From Pseudorhizobium banfieldiae (GTDB taxonomy: Bacteria; Pseudomonadota; Alphaproteobacteria; Rhizobiales; Rhizobiaceae), in assembly GCF_000967425.1 (NCBI RefSeq), contig NZ_FO082820.1, positions 868,001 through 932,000 of the forward strand: a stretch of 64,000 nucleotides of DNA, in the 5' to 3' direction. This document shows, one piece after another, positions 1 to 9,511 of the stretch (its first letter is position 1; the number at the start of each line of letters is the position of its first letter). A program made the translations under genes and the position numbers. Below the pieces are notes generated by a model. That model was not told where the DNA came from. It saw only the letters and a list, made by a program, of their open reading frames with translations, and made no database searches.

Positions 1-816
1 GTGGGGCGCATATTTCGCCGGCGCCTTGAATAGGCCGGCCAGCATGGCGCTTTCGGCAAGGTTCACCTCGGTGATGTTCTTGCCGAAGTAGAACTGCGAT
101 GCCGCCGCCGCACCAAAGGTGCCGCCGCCCATGTAGGCGCGGTCGAGGTAATAGGCGAGGATCTCCTTCTTGGAGAGGTTGGCCTCGAGCCACAGCGCCA
201 GGAAGGCTTCCTTGATCTTGCGCTCGAAGGAGCGCTCATTGGTCAAAAACAGGTTCTTGGCGAGCTGCTGCGTCAGCGTCGAGCCGCCCTGGACGACGCC
301 ACCCGCCTTGGCGTTCTCGTTCATCGCCCGGGCAAGCCCGAAGAAATCGATGCCGAAATGGTCGAAGAAACGGCGGTCCTCGGTCGCCAGAACCGCCTTG
401 ATCAGGTGGTCCGGCAGCTCGTCGATCGGCACGGAGTCCTCGTGGATGATGCCGCGATGGCCGATCGTGTTGCCGTAGCGGTCGAGGAAGGTCACGGCGA
501 AATCGCCACGATTGCGCCAATCTTCCTTGGTTTCCTCAAACGCGGGCATGGCAAGCGCGAGCAGCACGACCGCGCCGGCCGTGCCGAGCGTCATGGCTTC
601 GCCGGCGAGTTCGAAGACGGCCTTCTTCCACCCACGGACGCGGAACCGGCGGAAGAAGATGGTGATCTCTTCCCAGATTTCGCCGAGCCGGAAGCCGAGG
701 TTCCAGACGGTGGAGTCGATCCAGGAATCGATGCGCAGCAGCAGGTGGCGCTTCTTGGGCTGCTGCTTCTGGCTGTTTGTCGGATCGTCCTGCACCGTGT
801 ATCCCCCGATCGTCAT
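1..816 (-). CDS. Penicillin-binding protein 1A family transglycosylase, N-terminal part
   Basis: The reverse strand is open from an ATG at 816 to the window edge (272 codons), so only the N-terminal part is present. A cytoplasmic N-terminus and one hydrophobic segment (about residues 75-92) precede a glycosyltransferase-51 domain that polymerises peptidoglycan glycan strands from lipid II in the periplasm. Family motifs seen: EDRRFFDHFGID, carrying the catalytic Glu, then GGSTLTQQLAKNLFL, then a conserved ERKIKEAFLALWLE stretch. The transpeptidase domain would lie beyond the edge, so PBP1A and a monofunctional enzyme cannot be separated; the N-terminal anchor and the EDRRFFDHFGID form favour a bifunctional PBP1A-like protein. 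Confidence 0.88.
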   Translation of the reverse strand, partial: MTIGGYTVQDDPTNSQKQQPKKRHLLLRIDSWIDSTVWNLGFRLGEIWEEITIFFRRFRVRGWKKAVFELAGEAMTLGTAGAVVLLALAMPAFEETKEDWRNRGDFAVTFLDRYGNTIGHRGIIHEDSVPIDELPDHLIKAVLATEDRRFFDHFGIDFFGLARAMNENAKAGGVVQGGSTLTQQLAKNLFLTNERSFERKIKEAFLALWLEANLSKKEILAYYLDRAYMGGGTFGAAAASQFYFGKNITEVNLAESAMLAGLFKAPAKYAPH

Positions 817-963
817 GCCGGTTGCTTGACGTCGCCATCATGAGCGGCCAGAGCAGCGGGCATGCATAATCAGCATTAGCTGATGAAATGTTGAAATGCG
901 ATGACAGAATCGCAACAGGCAAAAGCGGCAACCCCCTTATCGGTTCCCGGCACGGATATGTGA

Positions 964-1506
964 ATGACCGAACTGCCCTTCTGGAAGACGAAATCGCTGG
1001 AGGAGATGGACCAGCGCGAATGGGAGAGCATCTGCGACGGCTGCGGTCTTTGCTGTCTCAACAAGCTGGAGGACTGGGAAACCGGCGACGTCGTCTTCAC
1101 CTCCGTCCGCTGCCGGCTGATGGATGGCACGAGCTGCCGCTGCACCGACTATGAGAACCGCCAGGCGACGGTGCCGGAGTGCATCCAGCTGACGCCGTCG
1201 GCGGTCGACGAGATCGTCTGGCTGCCGCCTACCTGCGGATACCGACTGCTGCGCGAAGGCCACGACCTCTACTGGTGGCATCCGCTGGTTTCCGGCGATC
1301 CCGAAACCGTCCACCAGGCCGGCATCTCCGCCCGCGGCCACGAGACCGTCAGCGAAACGGACGTCCCGGTGGAGGATTTCGAGGAGTACGTGGTGGACTG
1401 GCCGTGGAAGGTGGGGGAGGCGGCCAATGGGCCGCCGGCAGGAGATGCCGGACCCGAGAGATCCGACACTGATCTCCCCGATCCGGCCCGCACCGTCACC
1501 GGCTAG
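964..1506 (+). CDS. YcgN/UPF0260-type cysteine-cluster protein
   Basis: A 180-residue protein of the YkgJ/UPF0260 family, presumed to bind a metal or iron-sulfur centre. Eight or more cysteines are clustered in the N-terminal half, including CDGCGLCC (about residues 24-31), C50, C58 and C60, C72 and C91, as is usual for YcgN homologues. The family function is unknown. The C-terminal 30 residues are Pro/Gly/Asp-rich and look like a low-complexity tail. The stop codon overlaps the 3' end of the convergent flavoprotein gene by four bases. Confidence 0.85.
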   Translation: MTELPFWKTKSLEEMDQREWESICDGCGLCCLNKLEDWETGDVVFTSVRCRLMDGTSCRCTDYENRQATVPECIQLTPSAVDEIVWLPPTCGYRLLREGHDLYWWHPLVSGDPETVHQAGISARGHETVSETDVPVEDFEEYVVDWPWKVGEAANGPPAGDAGPERSDTDLPDPARTVTG

Positions 1507-2669
1507 AAGATATTCGCCACCGGCTGCCCGAGCGCGACGGCCCCGGCGTAGCGCTCCTGCGGCCCCGCCTGCAGTGGATGATAGCGCGCGCCCTGGATGT
1601 CGCGGAAGCGCCGCTCCAGTCCGTTTGCCCGGTAGAATGACGCACCTCCCACTACCTCCATTGCAAGTTCCACGGCCTTGATGGCGTGCCGCGCCGTAAG
1701 TGAGCGAGCAATCATCACCTCGTTGACGCTCTCCGCTGACGGGCTGTTGCGCATGGCGACGTCCAGCATCCACCGGTGGGCAAGCTGTGCCGCCCGCAGC
1801 TCCGTCTCCATGCGACCGGCAAGCCGTGTCGTGTCGTCGGATACCGGTCGCTTGCGGGCAGCCTCCAGGGCCAGGTCCCGCGCGCTTTCCGCCACCCCCA
1901 GGTACACCGCGTAGATCAGCGGGAAGGCGAGCGTCGCGATGACCTGGAAGACGGGATGCCACTCGCCGCTCTTGCGCGAAAAGGCGACGTTCTGGTCGGG
2001 AATGAACAGGTTGTCGATGACGACGTCGTTGGAACCGGTGCCGCGCATGCCGAGCGTGTGCCACGTATCCTCGATGTGCACTTCAGGCGCCTTCATCGAC
2101 GCACCGAAATGAATGACGGAGCGGGTTCCGTCACCGGCGTCGAAGATGGCGCCGGTCATCAGGATGCTGCCTGCCTCCGCCCCGGAAGTGAAGGCCTTGC
2201 GCGCGGTCACGCGGTAGCCCCCGTCGACCTTCTCCGCCTTTCCCGAACCGCCGATCCAGTCCGACCCGCCGCTTGAAAGCAGGATCAGCCGCTCGGCCGC
2301 GATCCGCCGCAGCAGTGGCTCCACCGCCGTCACGCCCTGGTGGCGCCAGCGCCAGGCGGGAATGGCGACCTGATGAGTGTGCATGGCGAAGGCAAGAGCG
2401 GTCGAACCACAGGCATGGGCGATCGTCCGCAGCATTTCGGCAAGCTCCGGAAGCTCTGCGCCGCCACCGCCAAGCTCTGCCGGCACGCCGGCTTCGACAA
2501 GCCCGGCCTCCTGCAGCAGTTCGTAGTTTTCGCGGACGAAGCCGTCGGTCTCGTCCGCGGCGGCCGCCCGTTCGGCAATAACGCCGACCAGTGCGCTCGC
2601 TCGCTCGACTGCACTCGATGTCGGCTCTGCCGTTTCGGGGCGAGCCAGGGTGTCTGCCAGTCCTTGCAT
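1503..2669 (-). CDS. Acyl-CoA dehydrogenase family flavoprotein
   Basis: About 388 residues with the all-alpha N-terminal, beta middle and alpha C-terminal arrangement of acyl-CoA dehydrogenases. The middle domain shows the FAD-proximal [11 protein letters not shown] motif; the C-terminal domain ends in GARYHPLQ followed by GPQERYAG. That tail resembles the group-D flavin monooxygenases (DszC/HpaH-like) at least as much as fatty-acid dehydrogenases, so a monooxygenase or desulfurisation role is possible and the substrate is unknown. I place the start at 2669 because an AGGAGG sits eight bases upstream; an upstream in-frame ATG at 2696 lacks such a site. It is divergent from the HxlR regulator at 2850, a common regulator-target arrangement. 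Confidence 0.8.
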   Translation of the reverse strand: MQGLADTLARPETAEPTSSAVERASALVGVIAERAAAADETDGFVRENYELLQEAGLVEAGVPAELGGGGAELPELAEMLRTIAHACGSTALAFAMHTHQVAIPAWRWRHQGVTAVEPLLRRIAAERLILLSSGGSDWIGGSGKAEKVDGGYRVTARKAFTSGAEAGSILMTGAIFDAGDGTRSVIHFGASMKAPEVHIEDTWHTLGMRGTGSNDVVIDNLFIPDQNVAFSRKSGEWHPVFQVIATLAFPLIYAVYLGVAESARDLALEAARKRPVSDDTTRLAGRMETELRAAQLAHRWMLDVAMRNSPSAESVNEVMIARSLTARHAIKAVELAMEVVGGASFYRANGLERRFRDIQGARYHPLQAGPQERYAGAVALGQPVANIF

Positions 2670-2849
2670 GTCGCAATCCTCCTTCACGAATGACAAGGCC
2701 TGCAGTCTGCGCCGATGCCGCCGATCCCTCCAGTTCAGGAACTGTACCGGTGGCCGTGGCGGAAGGTGGTGGTCGATTGTGGGATCGCGGGCGCTGGACT
2801 ATGATGGGACCAGGCTGGGCTTTGCGAGTGTTTCCGCGATAGGTGCACC

Positions 2850-3542
2850 ATGGAAGAGCGCGGTGGTTACGGGCAGTTCTGCCCGGTTTCGATGGCATCC
2901 GAAGTCCTTTGCTCGCGTTGGACGACGCTTGTGGTGCGCGAGCTTCTCTGCGGCTCCACCCGCTTCAACGAATTGCGCCGCGGCGTCCCGAGGATGTCAC
3001 CGGCCCTGTTGTCCAAGCGGTTGAAGGAACTGGAAAAGGCGGGCGTCATCGTTGTGGAGCGTTCTGCCGGCGGCGGTGTGGAATACCGGCTGTCGCAGTC
3101 CGGGGAGGACCTGCGGCCGATCATCATGGACCTCGGCGTCTGGGCCCAGCGATGGATGGAATCGCGGCTATCGCTGAAGAACCTCGATCCCTCGCTGCTC
3201 ATGTGGGACATGCAGCGCAATCTGGCGCTGGATCATCTCCCGTCGCGCCGCTGCACGGTACAGTTTCTGTACCCCGAGCTTTCGGGCGGGCAGAAACGAT
3301 GGTGGGTGGTGATCGAAAACGGCAAGGTCGATCTGTGCAACTTCGACCCGGGTCACGAGCTCGATCTTCTCGTCCGAAGCTCGCTCCACACCATGACGGC
3401 GGTCTGGATGGGCCTGACGACCGTGCGCGAAGAACTCAAGGCCGGCCGGCTGGAGGTGGACGGCGATCCGGCCTTGATCCGCAACCTGCCGGAATGGCTG
3501 GGGCTCAGCAAGTTCGCTCCGGTGCAGCGGATGGTGAGCTAG
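2850..3542 (+). CDS. HxlR-family winged-helix transcriptional regulator
   Basis: A 230-residue protein whose first ~110 residues form the HxlR DNA-binding domain: FCPVSMASEVLCSRWTTLVV, then the FNELRRGVPRMSPALLSKRLKEL recognition-helix region, then a wing ending in a YRLSQSGEDL stretch. The ~115-residue C-terminal extension is longer than in minimal HxlR proteins and probably binds a ligand or mediates dimerisation. A single cysteine in the conserved N-terminal position could make it redox-sensitive, as in some family members; that is inference. The 180-bp gap to the divergent flavoprotein gene should hold both promoters, so that gene is the likely target. Confidence 0.85.
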   Translation: MEERGGYGQFCPVSMASEVLCSRWTTLVVRELLCGSTRFNELRRGVPRMSPALLSKRLKELEKAGVIVVERSAGGGVEYRLSQSGEDLRPIIMDLGVWAQRWMESRLSLKNLDPSLLMWDMQRNLALDHLPSRRCTVQFLYPELSGGQKRWWVVIENGKVDLCNFDPGHELDLLVRSSLHTMTAVWMGLTTVREELKAGRLEVDGDPALIRNLPEWLGLSKFAPVQRMVS

Positions 3543-4164
3543 CCCGATCCATCCTGATCAGGATCAAGGTCACCACGCCGCTGACGAGCAGCATCCAGTC
3601 CTGTGGGATATTAAGCAGAAAGGCGGCGCTTCCGCCGATGAGCGACCAGAGCAGGGGGACGACGAGAAGCACAACCGGTACCCGCCGCGTTGCAAGCAGC
3701 AAGACGCCGAACGTGAAGATCGTTACGGGGCATGGCGTCACCCCGAATGCGGGCAGTTCAGCCAGGCCGTGCCCGAAGAAAATGCCGATCAGCGGATAGA
3801 GAACGGCCGCATAGGTCAAGAGGAAGTAGCCGACGTAGGTCCTGAGCCGGGGAGCATCGCCGAATTCCACGTCCCGCCGGGCAGCGGCCCGCAGGAACAG
3901 CAGCCCCTGGAGAAGGAAGCCGGCGCCGAACACGTAGGCAGCCCCATTGATGCTGCTGAAGAACGCCAGATGATAGAACAGACCGGTCCAGAGCCACATG
4001 GCGCCCAGCCCGAGGCTCACGAGCACGCCCGCCGACTTCGTCTGCCTCACGACCGCGTAGATGATGGCGACGCCCAGAGCCAGAGCAAGGAGCTGTGCTG
4101 GCCATATCGACTGATTGTACGCGGCAAAGACCGCCAGGAACTGGTCGCGGGAAAAGGGCAGCAT
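3505..4164 (-). CDS. DUF6064-type multi-pass membrane protein
   Basis: About 219 residues with some six or seven hydrophobic segments (LLALALGVAIIYAVV, VLVSLGLGAMWLWTGLF, FFLLT-type and VVLLVVPLLWSLIGG stretches), hence an inner-membrane protein. The pattern fits the DUF6064 family, of unknown function. The start at 4164 has a GGAGG seven bases upstream; the ATG at 4182 would add only six residues. Its 3' end overlaps that of the convergent HxlR gene by 38 bases. Confidence 0.75.
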   Translation of the reverse strand: MLPFSRDQFLAVFAAYNQSIWPAQLLALALGVAIIYAVVRQTKSAGVLVSLGLGAMWLWTGLFYHLAFFSSINGAAYVFGAGFLLQGLLFLRAAARRDVEFGDAPRLRTYVGYFLLTYAAVLYPLIGIFFGHGLAELPAFGVTPCPVTIFTFGVLLLATRRVPVVLLVVPLLWSLIGGSAAFLLNIPQDWMLLVSGVVTLILIRMDRASSPSAAPERTC

Positions 4165-4516
4165 GTCGAGGCCTCCATGCACCCAGTATCACCGCCGCCA
4201 TTCGTCCCGCATTGATCAAGCGCAACAATAACCGTTGGCGGCTTCAACGAAGCGCAGAAGCGGACAGATCCAGGGGCTTTCGCCCAGCTCACCTTCCGCC
4301 TCCGCTCTACGCCATCGCTATTCGAGCAAAAGCATGAGTGGTTGCCTATTCAGCAATTTGCTGTGCAGCCTGAAGACAGTTTTGTCGCCGAGCGGAATGA
4401 AAGAAGCAATAAAAAGGAGATCATTGGTGGCGTGCTCCCGCCACCGACGTTGACAGCACCTCTGAACATCGGCGAATTATTCTAACCTAACTGTTTGCTC
4501 GGACAACGTCATTTCC
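4165..4516. other. Gene-free interval, AT-richer
   Basis: No convincing reading frame is visible between the DUF6064 start and the orphan membrane protein. The right half is clearly AT-richer than neighbouring DNA and probably carries the promoter of the gene at 4517, but no clean -35/-10 pair stands out. Confidence 0.5.
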
Positions 4517-5533
4517 ATGTTTGGTAAAGATCGAGGTTCCTTTTTCAACTGGGCAACTACGGTTTTTGTCGTTGTTTTTTTCTGCTTGGTGATTGTGGCA
4601 ATCTATAAAACGGGGATCGCAACAGCGTTGCGAGACCAGCAGAAACAGGCAAATACTGTTCATTATGCAGAGCAGGTCAATGAGCTGATCGAATCAAGGT
4701 GCTCCTCCCGTAACGTTCCAGAATTGACTCAGTGTATTCGCGAAATACTGATTTCAACCAATGAGCATCAACGCGCGGAGCAAGACCTCGTAGCTCAGAA
4801 AGAGATGGCAGTCTGGTCGTTGTGGTCGATCTCCATCTCGGGGGCTGCGTTTGTAGTTACAGCCCTGGGCGTCTGGTTCGTCGCATTAACTCTGGATGAG
4901 GCGCGTAAGACGACGCGTGCCGCGATACTAGCCGCCGAGGAAGCCGCCAACACAAACGACATAACGAAGAGGGCGTTTCTGAGTGATCAGCGACCGTGGG
5001 TAGACGTTGATGTTCAGATCACCAGCGATCTGGTTTTTACGCAAGACGGAATAGTCAGTGAGATAAAAATCATAACCAGCAACCTAGGCAAGACGCCGGC
5101 CTCCAGCGTATTTGTAGTGACAACGATCGATTTGGCTGAGCCAGGAGAGTTTAAAGACCTGAAAACGAAAATGATGAAGTTCTGGATCGATCAGCACAAT
5201 CTCCGTCTCCTAGACCGCGTAAATTGGGGGACCCAAATCGGAGATGCTATCTTCCCGGGCAGTCCCAGAACTCGGACTCAACCGATAACGGTGAAGTCCG
5301 ACCTTCTTCGTCTACCGAACTCGGAAGGCAAGAAAATTATGCCCGGACTGCTGGTGGCCTGCACATATGGTCCTAAGGAGGACGGCGGGTTCTACGTGAC
5401 GGCCAAGATGTTCCATATCAATGGCCCGGGAGACGTCCGGAAAGTGCATCCCCTGACAGTGCCTGCGAGTGGAACAATCAGTAAAGATGAGATTACCGTA
5501 TCCAACGTATTCAGCGCAGCCTATGTCACATAG
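4517..5533 (+). CDS. Orphan membrane protein of unknown function, AT-rich
   Basis: A 338-residue protein that I do not recognise as a named family. It has two strong transmembrane segments (about residues 12-30 and 100-125) separated by a charged helical stretch with two cysteines, then a coiled-coil-like segment and a beta-rich C-terminal domain beginning near the motif FLSDQRPWVDV. An RPWV-containing soluble domain behind two membrane helices recurs in uncharacterised proteobacterial proteins. Codon use is noticeably AT-richer than in both neighbours (for example CTAGCC, AAAATC, GTATTT codons), which suggests recent acquisition. No operon partner is present. Confidence 0.6.
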   Translation: MFGKDRGSFFNWATTVFVVVFFCLVIVAIYKTGIATALRDQQKQANTVHYAEQVNELIESRCSSRNVPELTQCIREILISTNEHQRAEQDLVAQKEMAVWSLWSISISGAAFVVTALGVWFVALTLDEARKTTRAAILAAEEAANTNDITKRAFLSDQRPWVDVDVQITSDLVFTQDGIVSEIKIITSNLGKTPASSVFVVTTIDLAEPGEFKDLKTKMMKFWIDQHNLRLLDRVNWGTQIGDAIFPGSPRTRTQPITVKSDLLRLPNSEGKKIMPGLLVACTYGPKEDGGFYVTAKMFHINGPGDVRKVHPLTVPASGTISKDEITVSNVFSAAYVT

Positions 5534-5582
5534 TCGCTACCATTCCTTCCGACACGCTTCGTGAATTCTCTGCACATCGTGC

Positions 5583-5613
5583 TTGACCTTCCCATGATGG
5601 GAAGGTCCACCTA
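5583..5613 (+). promoter_or_regulatory. CueR-type copA promoter and operator
   Basis: A perfect 9-bp inverted repeat with a three-base centre (ACCTTCCCA-TGA-TGGGAAGGT, 5586-5606) lies inside an over-long spacer: TTGACC at 5583-5588, 19 bp, then CACCTA at 5608-5613. The stretched spacer with a central dyad is the signature of MerR/CueR-activated promoters and closely resembles the E. coli copA operator. The copA start codon follows 24 bases later. Confidence 0.85.
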
Positions 5614-5636
5614 TATGCGGAACAGAGGATTCCGCC

Positions 5637-7991
5637 ATGAACCAGACCGTCAAACTGACCCATATCGAACCGATCAGCATCCCCGTCGAAGGCATGACCT
5701 GCGCCTCCTGCGTGCGCCGCGTGGAAACCGCCGCCGCCAAGGTGCCAGGCGTGGCGACAAGCTCCGTCAACTTCGCGACCAAGAAGCTGACCGTCGAACC
5801 GACCGAGGACTTCTCACCCGAGGCGCTGACCGCAGCGATCGAGAAGGTCGGCTACGAGGTTCCCGCCGGCGCCATGCAGCGGGCGCTTCGGGACGCTGGC
5901 TATGCGGCCCCCTCGGCCAATCCCCATGCCGGCCACGGCGCGCACGACCATGCGCATCACGAAAACGCCGCCGACGAGCATGCCGGCCATGACCACATGC
6001 ACATGCATGGCGACGCAACGCTGAAGCGCGACCTCGCCATTGCCGCGATCCTCACCCTGCCGCTCTTCGTCCTGGAAATGGGCGGTCACGTCTATGATCC
6101 CATGCACCACTGGCTGATGGGCGTCATCTCGACGCAGAACCTCTATTACCTCTACTTTGCGCTGGCCACGGTCGTCATCTTCGGCCCCGGCTTCCGCTTC
6201 CTGAAAAGCGGCCTTCCGGCGCTCTTCCACGGCGCGCCGGAAATGAACTCGCTGGTCGCGGTCGGCGTGCTGGCCGCCTACGGCTATTCGTTGGTCGCGA
6301 CCTTCCTGCCCGGCCTGCTGCCGGAAAATGCCCGCTACGTCTATTACGAGGCCGCGACCGTTATCGTAACGCTGATCCTCTTCGGCCGTATGCTGGAGGC
6401 GCGCGCCAGCGGCCGCGCCAGCCAGGCGATCTCCAAGCTCGCCGGCCTGCAGGCCAAGACCGCCCGCGTCGAGCGCGACGGCAAGGCGGTCGATATCCCG
6501 ACCGAGGAGGTCGTGGTGGGTGACGTGGTCGTCATACGGCCCGGCGAGCGCGTCCCGGTCGACGGCACCGTCGTCGACGGTGCCTCGCATGTGGATGAAT
6601 CGATGATATCCGGAGAACCCGTACCGGTCGAGAAGGGCGAGGGCGCCACCGTCATCGGCGGCACCATCAACAAGACCGGCTCCTTCCGCTTTAAGGCGGA
6701 AAAGGTCGGCCGCGATACCATGCTGGCGCAGATCATCCGCATGGTGGAGCAGGCGCAAGGGGCAAAGCTTCCCATCCAGACCATGGTCGACAAGGTGACC
6801 GCCTGGTTCGTGCCGGCCGTGATTGCACTCGCCGTCGCAACCTTCTTCGCCTGGCTCGCCTTCGGCCCCTCGCTCAGCCATGCAGTGGTCGCCGCCGTTG
6901 CCGTCCTCATCATCGCCTGCCCCTGCGCCATGGGTCTCGCCGTACCGACCTCGATCATGGTGGGATCCGGCCGCGCCGCCGAGCTCGGCGTCCTCTTCCG
7001 CAAGGGCGATGCGCTGCAGGAACTTCGCTCGGTCGACATGGTCGTCTTTGACAAGACCGGCACGATCACCAAGGGCCAGCCGGAACTGACCGATCTCGTC
7101 ACGGCCGAAGGCTTTGGAGAGGATGAGGTCCTGGCGCTCGTCGTGGCCGTCGAGGCCCGCTCCGAGCACCCGATCGCCGAGGCCATTGTCAAGGCGGCAG
7201 AGGAGAAGGGGCTGGCCGTCAAGCCCGCCACCGGCTTCCAGGCGACGGCCGGCTACGGCATCGAGGCCCACGTTGCCGGTCGTCGGATCGCGGTCGGTGC
7301 CGACCGCTTCATGGAAAAGCTCGGCCTGTCCGTCGCATCCTTCGCAGAGGCTGCCGCCCGGCTGGGGGATGAGGGCAAGACGCCGCTCTATGCCGCCATA
7401 GACGGCAAGGTCGCGGCTGCGATCGCCGTTACCGATCCTATCAAGCCCGGCAGCGCCGCGGCGATCGCTGCGATGAAGGAGATGGGGCTGACCGTTGCCA
7501 TGGTCACCGGCGACAACCGCCGCACCGCCGAAGCCGTCGCCCGCCAGGCAGGCATCGACCGCGTCGTGGCGGAAGTCCTGCCCGACGGGAAGGTCGCCGC
7601 CATCCATGAGCTTCGCGCCGGAGGCCGCAAGCTTGCCTTCGTCGGTGACGGCATCAACGATGCGCCCGCACTGGCCGAGGCCGATATCGGCATTGCCGTC
7701 GGTACCGGCACGGACGTGGCGATCGAAAGTGCGGACGTGGTGCTCTCGGGCGGCGCGCTCTCCGGCGTCGCCGATGCCATTGCCGTCAGCCGGGCGACCA
7801 TCCGCAACATCAAGGAGAACCTGTTCTGGGCCTTCGGCTACAATGTCGCGCTGATCCCGGTCGCCGCCGGCGTTCTCTATCCGGCCTTCGGCATCCAGCT
7901 GTCGCCGATGATCGCCGCCGGCGCCATGGCCTTCTCCAGCGTCTTCGTCGTCCTCAATGCGCTGAGGCTGCGCGCGGTCAAGGTCAGTTAA
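5637..7991 (+). CDS. copA: Cu(I)-exporting P1B-type ATPase
   Basis: A 784-residue copper-translocating ATPase (called ActP in rhizobia) that pumps Cu(I) from cytoplasm to periplasm. In order: one N-terminal heavy-metal-associated domain with MTCASC (Cys22, Cys25), a His/Met-rich linker (about residues 96-123, [12 protein letters not shown] and HDHMHMHGD), eight membrane helices, the actuator loop with SGEPVPVEK, the transport motif CPC (about 428-430), the phosphorylation motif DKTGT (about 472), SEHP in the nucleotide domain, and GDGINDAP. Near the linker start, [10 protein letters not shown] repeats the end of an HMA domain, as if a second HMA had been largely deleted. It forms an apparent operon with cueR 12 bp downstream. 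Confidence 0.97.
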   Translation: MNQTVKLTHIEPISIPVEGMTCASCVRRVETAAAKVPGVATSSVNFATKKLTVEPTEDFSPEALTAAIEKVGYEVPAGAMQRALRDAGYAAPSANPHAGHGAHDHAHHENAADEHAGHDHMHMHGDATLKRDLAIAAILTLPLFVLEMGGHVYDPMHHWLMGVISTQNLYYLYFALATVVIFGPGFRFLKSGLPALFHGAPEMNSLVAVGVLAAYGYSLVATFLPGLLPENARYVYYEAATVIVTLILFGRMLEARASGRASQAISKLAGLQAKTARVERDGKAVDIPTEEVVVGDVVVIRPGERVPVDGTVVDGASHVDESMISGEPVPVEKGEGATVIGGTINKTGSFRFKAEKVGRDTMLAQIIRMVEQAQGAKLPIQTMVDKVTAWFVPAVIALAVATFFAWLAFGPSLSHAVVAAVAVLIIACPCAMGLAVPTSIMVGSGRAAELGVLFRKGDALQELRSVDMVVFDKTGTITKGQPELTDLVTAEGFGEDEVLALVVAVEARSEHPIAEAIVKAAEEKGLAVKPATGFQATAGYGIEAHVAGRRIAVGADRFMEKLGLSVASFAEAAARLGDEGKTPLYAAIDGKVAAAIAVTDPIKPGSAAAIAAMKEMGLTVAMVTGDNRRTAEAVARQAGIDRVVAEVLPDGKVAAIHELRAGGRKLAFVGDGINDAPALAEADIGIAVGTGTDVAIESADVVLSGGALSGVADAIAVSRATIRNIKENLFWAFGYNVALIPVAAGVLYPAFGIQLSPMIAAGAMAFSSVFVVLNALRLRAVKVS

Positions 7992-8003
7992 GGAGAGATT
8001 GCG

Positions 8004-8426
8004 ATGAACATCGGCCAGGCATCCGACGCCTCCGGCGTCTCCGCCAAGATGATCCGCTATTATGAGCAGATCGGCCTCATCCGGCCCATGGGCCGCACCG
8101 GAAACAATTACCGCGTCTATGGAGACGAGGAGGTGCACATCCTCCGCTTCATCAAGCGTGCCCGCAATCTGGGCTTCTCGCTGGAGGAAACGGAGACGCT
8201 CCTGAAGCTCTGGCAGGACAAGGGCCGCACCAGCGCCTCCGTCAAGGAGGTGGCAGAGGTTCACATCGTCGATCTGGAGCGGCGCATTGCGGAGATGCAG
8301 GGCATGGTCAAGACGCTGAAGCATCTCTCCCATTGCTGCAGCGGAGACGACCGCCCCAACTGCCCGATCCTCGACGATCTGGCGGGTGTCGCTCCGGCTC
8401 CCGTCCGCGCGAAGAAACGTGCTTGA
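8004..8426 (+). CDS. cueR: Cu(I)-responsive MerR-family regulator CueR
   Basis: A 140-residue MerR-family activator. The winged helix occupies residues 1-70, followed by the dimerisation helix and a metal-binding loop HCCSGDDRPNCPI. Ser77, Cys112 and Cys120 fall at the same numbers as the Cu(I)-selectivity residues of E. coli CueR, which argues for a monovalent-copper sensor rather than a mercury or zinc sensor. An extra Cys111 is present. It is placed between copA and copZ and should control both through the two dyad operators. Its own stop codon lies inside the -35 element of the copZ promoter. Confidence 0.95.
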   Translation: MNIGQASDASGVSAKMIRYYEQIGLIRPMGRTGNNYRVYGDEEVHILRFIKRARNLGFSLEETETLLKLWQDKGRTSASVKEVAEVHIVDLERRIAEMQGMVKTLKHLSHCCSGDDRPNCPILDDLAGVAPAPVRAKKRA

Positions 8427-8446
8427 CCCTCCCACTGTGGGAAGGT
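8423..8446 (+). promoter_or_regulatory. CueR-type operator upstream of copZ
   Basis: A second copy of the copper operator: TTGACC at 8423-8428 and the dyad ACCCTCCCA-CTG-TGGGAAGGT (8426-8446), with one mismatch between arms. The -10 expected 19 bp downstream (near 8448) is weak. The -35 hexamer overlaps the TGA stop of cueR (8424-8426), so the promoter begins inside the regulator gene. Confidence 0.75.
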
Positions 8447-8480
8447 TCAGAAGGCAACAACAACAAAAGGAGACTGCTCG

Positions 8481-8678
8481 ATGACCACCACTTTCAACGT
8501 CCCGGACATGACCTGCGGCCACTGCGAGAAGAGCGTCCGCTCCGCCCTTGGCGAGGCACTGCCGGGCGCTGCCGTGACCGTCGACCTCGACGCCAAGCGG
8601 GTCACCGTCGAAGGCGATGCCGCCCGCGCCGAAGAAGCGATCCGGGATGCCGGCTATACGCCGGAAAAGGCTGCCTGA
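8481..8678 (+). CDS. copZ: CopZ-like copper chaperone (HMA domain)
   Basis: A 65-residue single HMA-domain protein with the metal site MTCGHC (Cys12, Cys15) after the first beta-strand and the usual beta-alpha-beta-beta-alpha-beta layout ending in AIRDAGYTPEKA. It would carry Cu(I) in the cytoplasm and hand it to CopA. AAAGGAG lies seven bases upstream of the ATG. It has its own CueR-type operator and so is co-regulated with copA. Confidence 0.92.
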   Translation: MTTTFNVPDMTCGHCEKSVRSALGEALPGAAVTVDLDAKRVTVEGDAARAEEAIRDAGYTPEKAA

Positions 8679-8744
8679 CGCCAGGAATAAGATGCCGCCC
8701 TGCGAAAGCAATCCAGCAGGGCGGCGGCCGAGGTCCGTCTCGCC

Positions 8745-9149
8745 TCAGACCGGTGCGGCAGTCTTCAGGTGGGGACGAAGGGCTTCCACGACCTCCTCCG
8801 GCTCGAACGGCTTGCTGAGGCAGGGGCTGCCCTGGAACCGCTCGGGAAGGAAGTGGCACTCATATCCGGTCAGGAAGACGAACGGGATTCCCTCTTCTGC
8901 AAGACGCTCGGCGAGCGGGAAGACGTCTTCGCCGCCGAGTTTCACATCCAGCGTGGCAGCATCCACGCGAATGCGCTCGTTGTTCAGCAAGTCGAGTGCC
9001 ATGCGCAGATCCGACACCGGCCCGACGATGTCCGCTCCGGCATCCTCGAAGGCATCCGTGATCATCGAGGCCACCAGATACTCGTCCTCCACGACCAGGA
9101 CCGCTTTTCCTGCGAAGGTGGTGTCGATCTTGTCTCGTCTCGTCTCCAT
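8745..9149 (-). CDS. Single-domain response regulator (receiver only)
   Basis: 134 residues forming one CheY-like receiver domain without an output domain. The acidic pocket (Glu21, Asp22, Glu23), the phospho-acceptor Asp68 in TLDVKLGG, Thr94 and Lys113 (LSKPF) are all present, so it should be phosphorylatable. The sequence type is that of stand-alone receivers abundant in rhizobia and often paired with HWE histidine kinases; no kinase is adjacent. A possible EcfG-type promoter lies upstream at 9208-9233. Confidence 0.88.
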   Translation of the reverse strand: METRRDKIDTTFAGKAVLVVEDEYLVASMITDAFEDAGADIVGPVSDLRMALDLLNNERIRVDAATLDVKLGGEDVFPLAERLAEEGIPFVFLTGYECHFLPERFQGSPCLSKPFEPEEVVEALRPHLKTAAPV

Positions 9150-9511
9150 TTTCTTGCCTCCGGTCTCTCCGGTTGCAGCCCGCTATGACAACCTGCTTTT
9201 GCGAGGATACGCAGAGGGAAGGGAGATCGTTCCCGTACGTTAGCGAACGGAGATAACCATGGGACCTTTGAAACCGGCTCAAATAGTTCCGCGAACCGGA
9301 GGAGGTTTGCCTCCTTTCCGGCGTCAGTGGATTTTTTGATCCGTCAACCCATTGGAGCAACAACCTTCTTTGATGCGCAGGAGGCCCTGCGGCCAAAGCG
9401 GCCTTTCCTTTGCGTGGTTAGCCTCTATATTCGGCCTATCGTCTGCAGACTGAGAAGGGCGCAGACGGCTGAGGGACCAAACGCGCTCTTGCCCCAATCC
9501 GGAGGCGCGTG
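9150..9511. other. Intergenic region between divergent regulators
   Basis: A 362-bp interval without a credible gene, between a leftward receiver gene and a rightward Crp/Fnr gene. It holds the possible EcfG-type promoter at 9208-9233 and a short GGAGG/CCTCC stem-loop around 9299-9317. No canonical Fnr or Crp dyad was recognised. Confidence 0.5.
9208..9233 (-). promoter_or_regulatory. Possible EcfG-type promoter of the receiver gene
   Basis: Read on the reverse strand: GGAAC (9233-9229), 17 bp, CGTA (9211-9208). This deviates from the general-stress consensus GGAAC-N16/17-CGTT by one base. It lies about 60 bp upstream of the receiver start codon, a plausible promoter distance. Confidence 0.4.

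Noticed and set aside
5814..8711. A 965-codon leftward frame opposite copA-cueR-copZ
   Set aside because: The composition (Asp/Gly/Arg/His repeats) is that of a shadow frame; copA motifs on the other strand are unequivocal.
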